Positions 4,748 to 5,055 of a stretch of 5,055 nucleotides of DNA are shown here, piece by piece; positions within the stretch are counted from its first letter, which is position 1, and each line of letters starts with the position of its first letter. The DNA is from Caldifarciminota bacterium (GTDB taxonomy: Bacteria; Hydrothermota; Hydrothermia; S141-80). The notes under the pieces are model-generated. The model was given only the letters and a program-made list of their open reading frames with translations, did not search any database and was not told the origin of the DNA. The position numbers and the translations under genes were made by a program. The stretch is taken from contig JALUJC010000065.1 of assembly GCA_027053375.1 (NCBI GenBank), positions 1 through 5,055 of the forward strand, written 5' to 3'.

Positions 4748-5055
4748 GAAACCACACCTCCCAGCATGGTCAGTCCAAGGGGGAGCAGCATGGCCCCCAA
4801 GCAGCGTCTGCGGGAGATCTCCGGATAGCGCCTCTCCAGTTCACGGGCGAGGATCCAGAGACTGAACAGAAACACGAGGTCGGTCAGGGGGCGGAAGGGG
4901 TTGAGGAGCGGTGCATGGATGGGCGCCACCATCAGGATCAGGTCCAGGGGACTCAGGGTCAGCACGGGCTGCCCAAGACCAAGGGAAAGCAATCCGCGAA
5001 GGAGGGTCCCCACACCCAGGAGGGGCACCGTCCAGAGGACGGCTGCCAGCACATC
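4735..5055 (-). CDS. Multi-pass membrane protein, possibly Yip1-like, C-terminal fragment
   Basis: The frame is open from the right edge to the TGA at 4737-4735, giving about 107 residues, so the gene most likely starts outside the window (a GTG at 5052 is possible but has no upstream sequence to judge). Counted from that GTG, hydrophobic segments lie at about 3-25, a weaker one at 36-51, then 57-70 and 84-104, separated by a polar A-R-E-L-E-R-R-Y-P-E-I-S-R-R-R loop. The order of a Pro-containing first helix, a late D-L-V-F-L-F-S-L-W-I-L-A helix, an Arg-rich loop and a final helix resembles the C-terminal half of bacterial Yip1-family proteins. That family is poorly understood in bacteria, and the match is by memory of its pattern only. 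It is cotranscribed with, and overlaps, the thioredoxin-like gene, suggesting a joint envelope function. Confidence 0.7.
   Translation of the reverse strand, partial: DVLAAVLWTVPLLGVGTLLRGLLSLGLGQPVLTLSPLDLILMVAPIHAPLLNPFRPLTDLVFLFSLWILARELERRYPEISRRRCLGAMLLPLGLTMLGGVVSWFA
4757..4761 (-). promoter_or_regulatory. Ribosome binding site of the thioredoxin-like gene
   Basis: GGAGG read leftward, inside the end of the upstream membrane-protein gene, nine bases before the ATG at 4747 and 18 before the ATG at 4738. It favours the former start. Confidence 0.65.

Noticed and set aside
4309..4865. Several + strand open frames opposite the right-hand genes
   Set aside because: Low-complexity, polar products typical of antisense frames. 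The - strand genes have membrane segments, a ribosome site and an overlapping gene junction.

Overview
The window reads as chromosomal DNA from a Gram-negative, GC-rich bacterium (roughly 58-60% G+C judged by eye). Two observations point to Gram-negative: the phosphate-binding protein has a plain cleavable signal peptide with no lipobox and resembles the periplasmic PstS of E. coli along its whole length, and there is a CpaB-type protein of the kind used by Flp/Tad secretion machines. I cannot name a lineage from the sequence alone. Gene packing is very tight: only one real intergenic region exists (3105-3232).

Layout from left to right. (1) 1-290, + strand: the C-terminal end of a THUMP/UPF0020-type RNA guanine-N2 methyltransferase. 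(2) 275-3104, - strand: a phosphate-uptake operon transcribed as pstS-pstC-pstA, with 4-base start/stop overlaps (GTGA and ATGA) at both junctions. The end of pstA overlaps the end of the methyltransferase gene by 16 bases, so no pstB or phoU follows. (3) 3105-3232: a divergent control region. It holds a good sigma70-type promoter facing right and a candidate PhoB/PhoP box with a -10 element facing left. (4) 3233-4240, + strand: a cpaB/rcpC-like gene with a strong Shine-Dalgarno. (5) 4253-5055, - strand: two overlapping genes, a right-edge-truncated multi-pass membrane protein (possibly Yip1-like) followed by a membrane-anchored, cysteine-free thioredoxin-fold-like protein. This pair converges on cpaB with only 12 bases between the ends.

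How the genes work together: PstS would capture phosphate in the periplasm and deliver it to the PstC/PstA membrane channel, powered by a PstB ATPase that must be encoded elsewhere. CpaB is separated from any other pilus gene in view. The two right-hand genes look like a translationally coupled envelope pair of unknown role.

I see no RNA gene, CRISPR array, insertion sequence or clear intrinsic terminator. The window is mostly ordinary. The points most worth a second look are the pst operon without pstB/phoU, the isolated cpaB sharing a control region with pstS, and the thioredoxin-like protein that has lost its cysteines.
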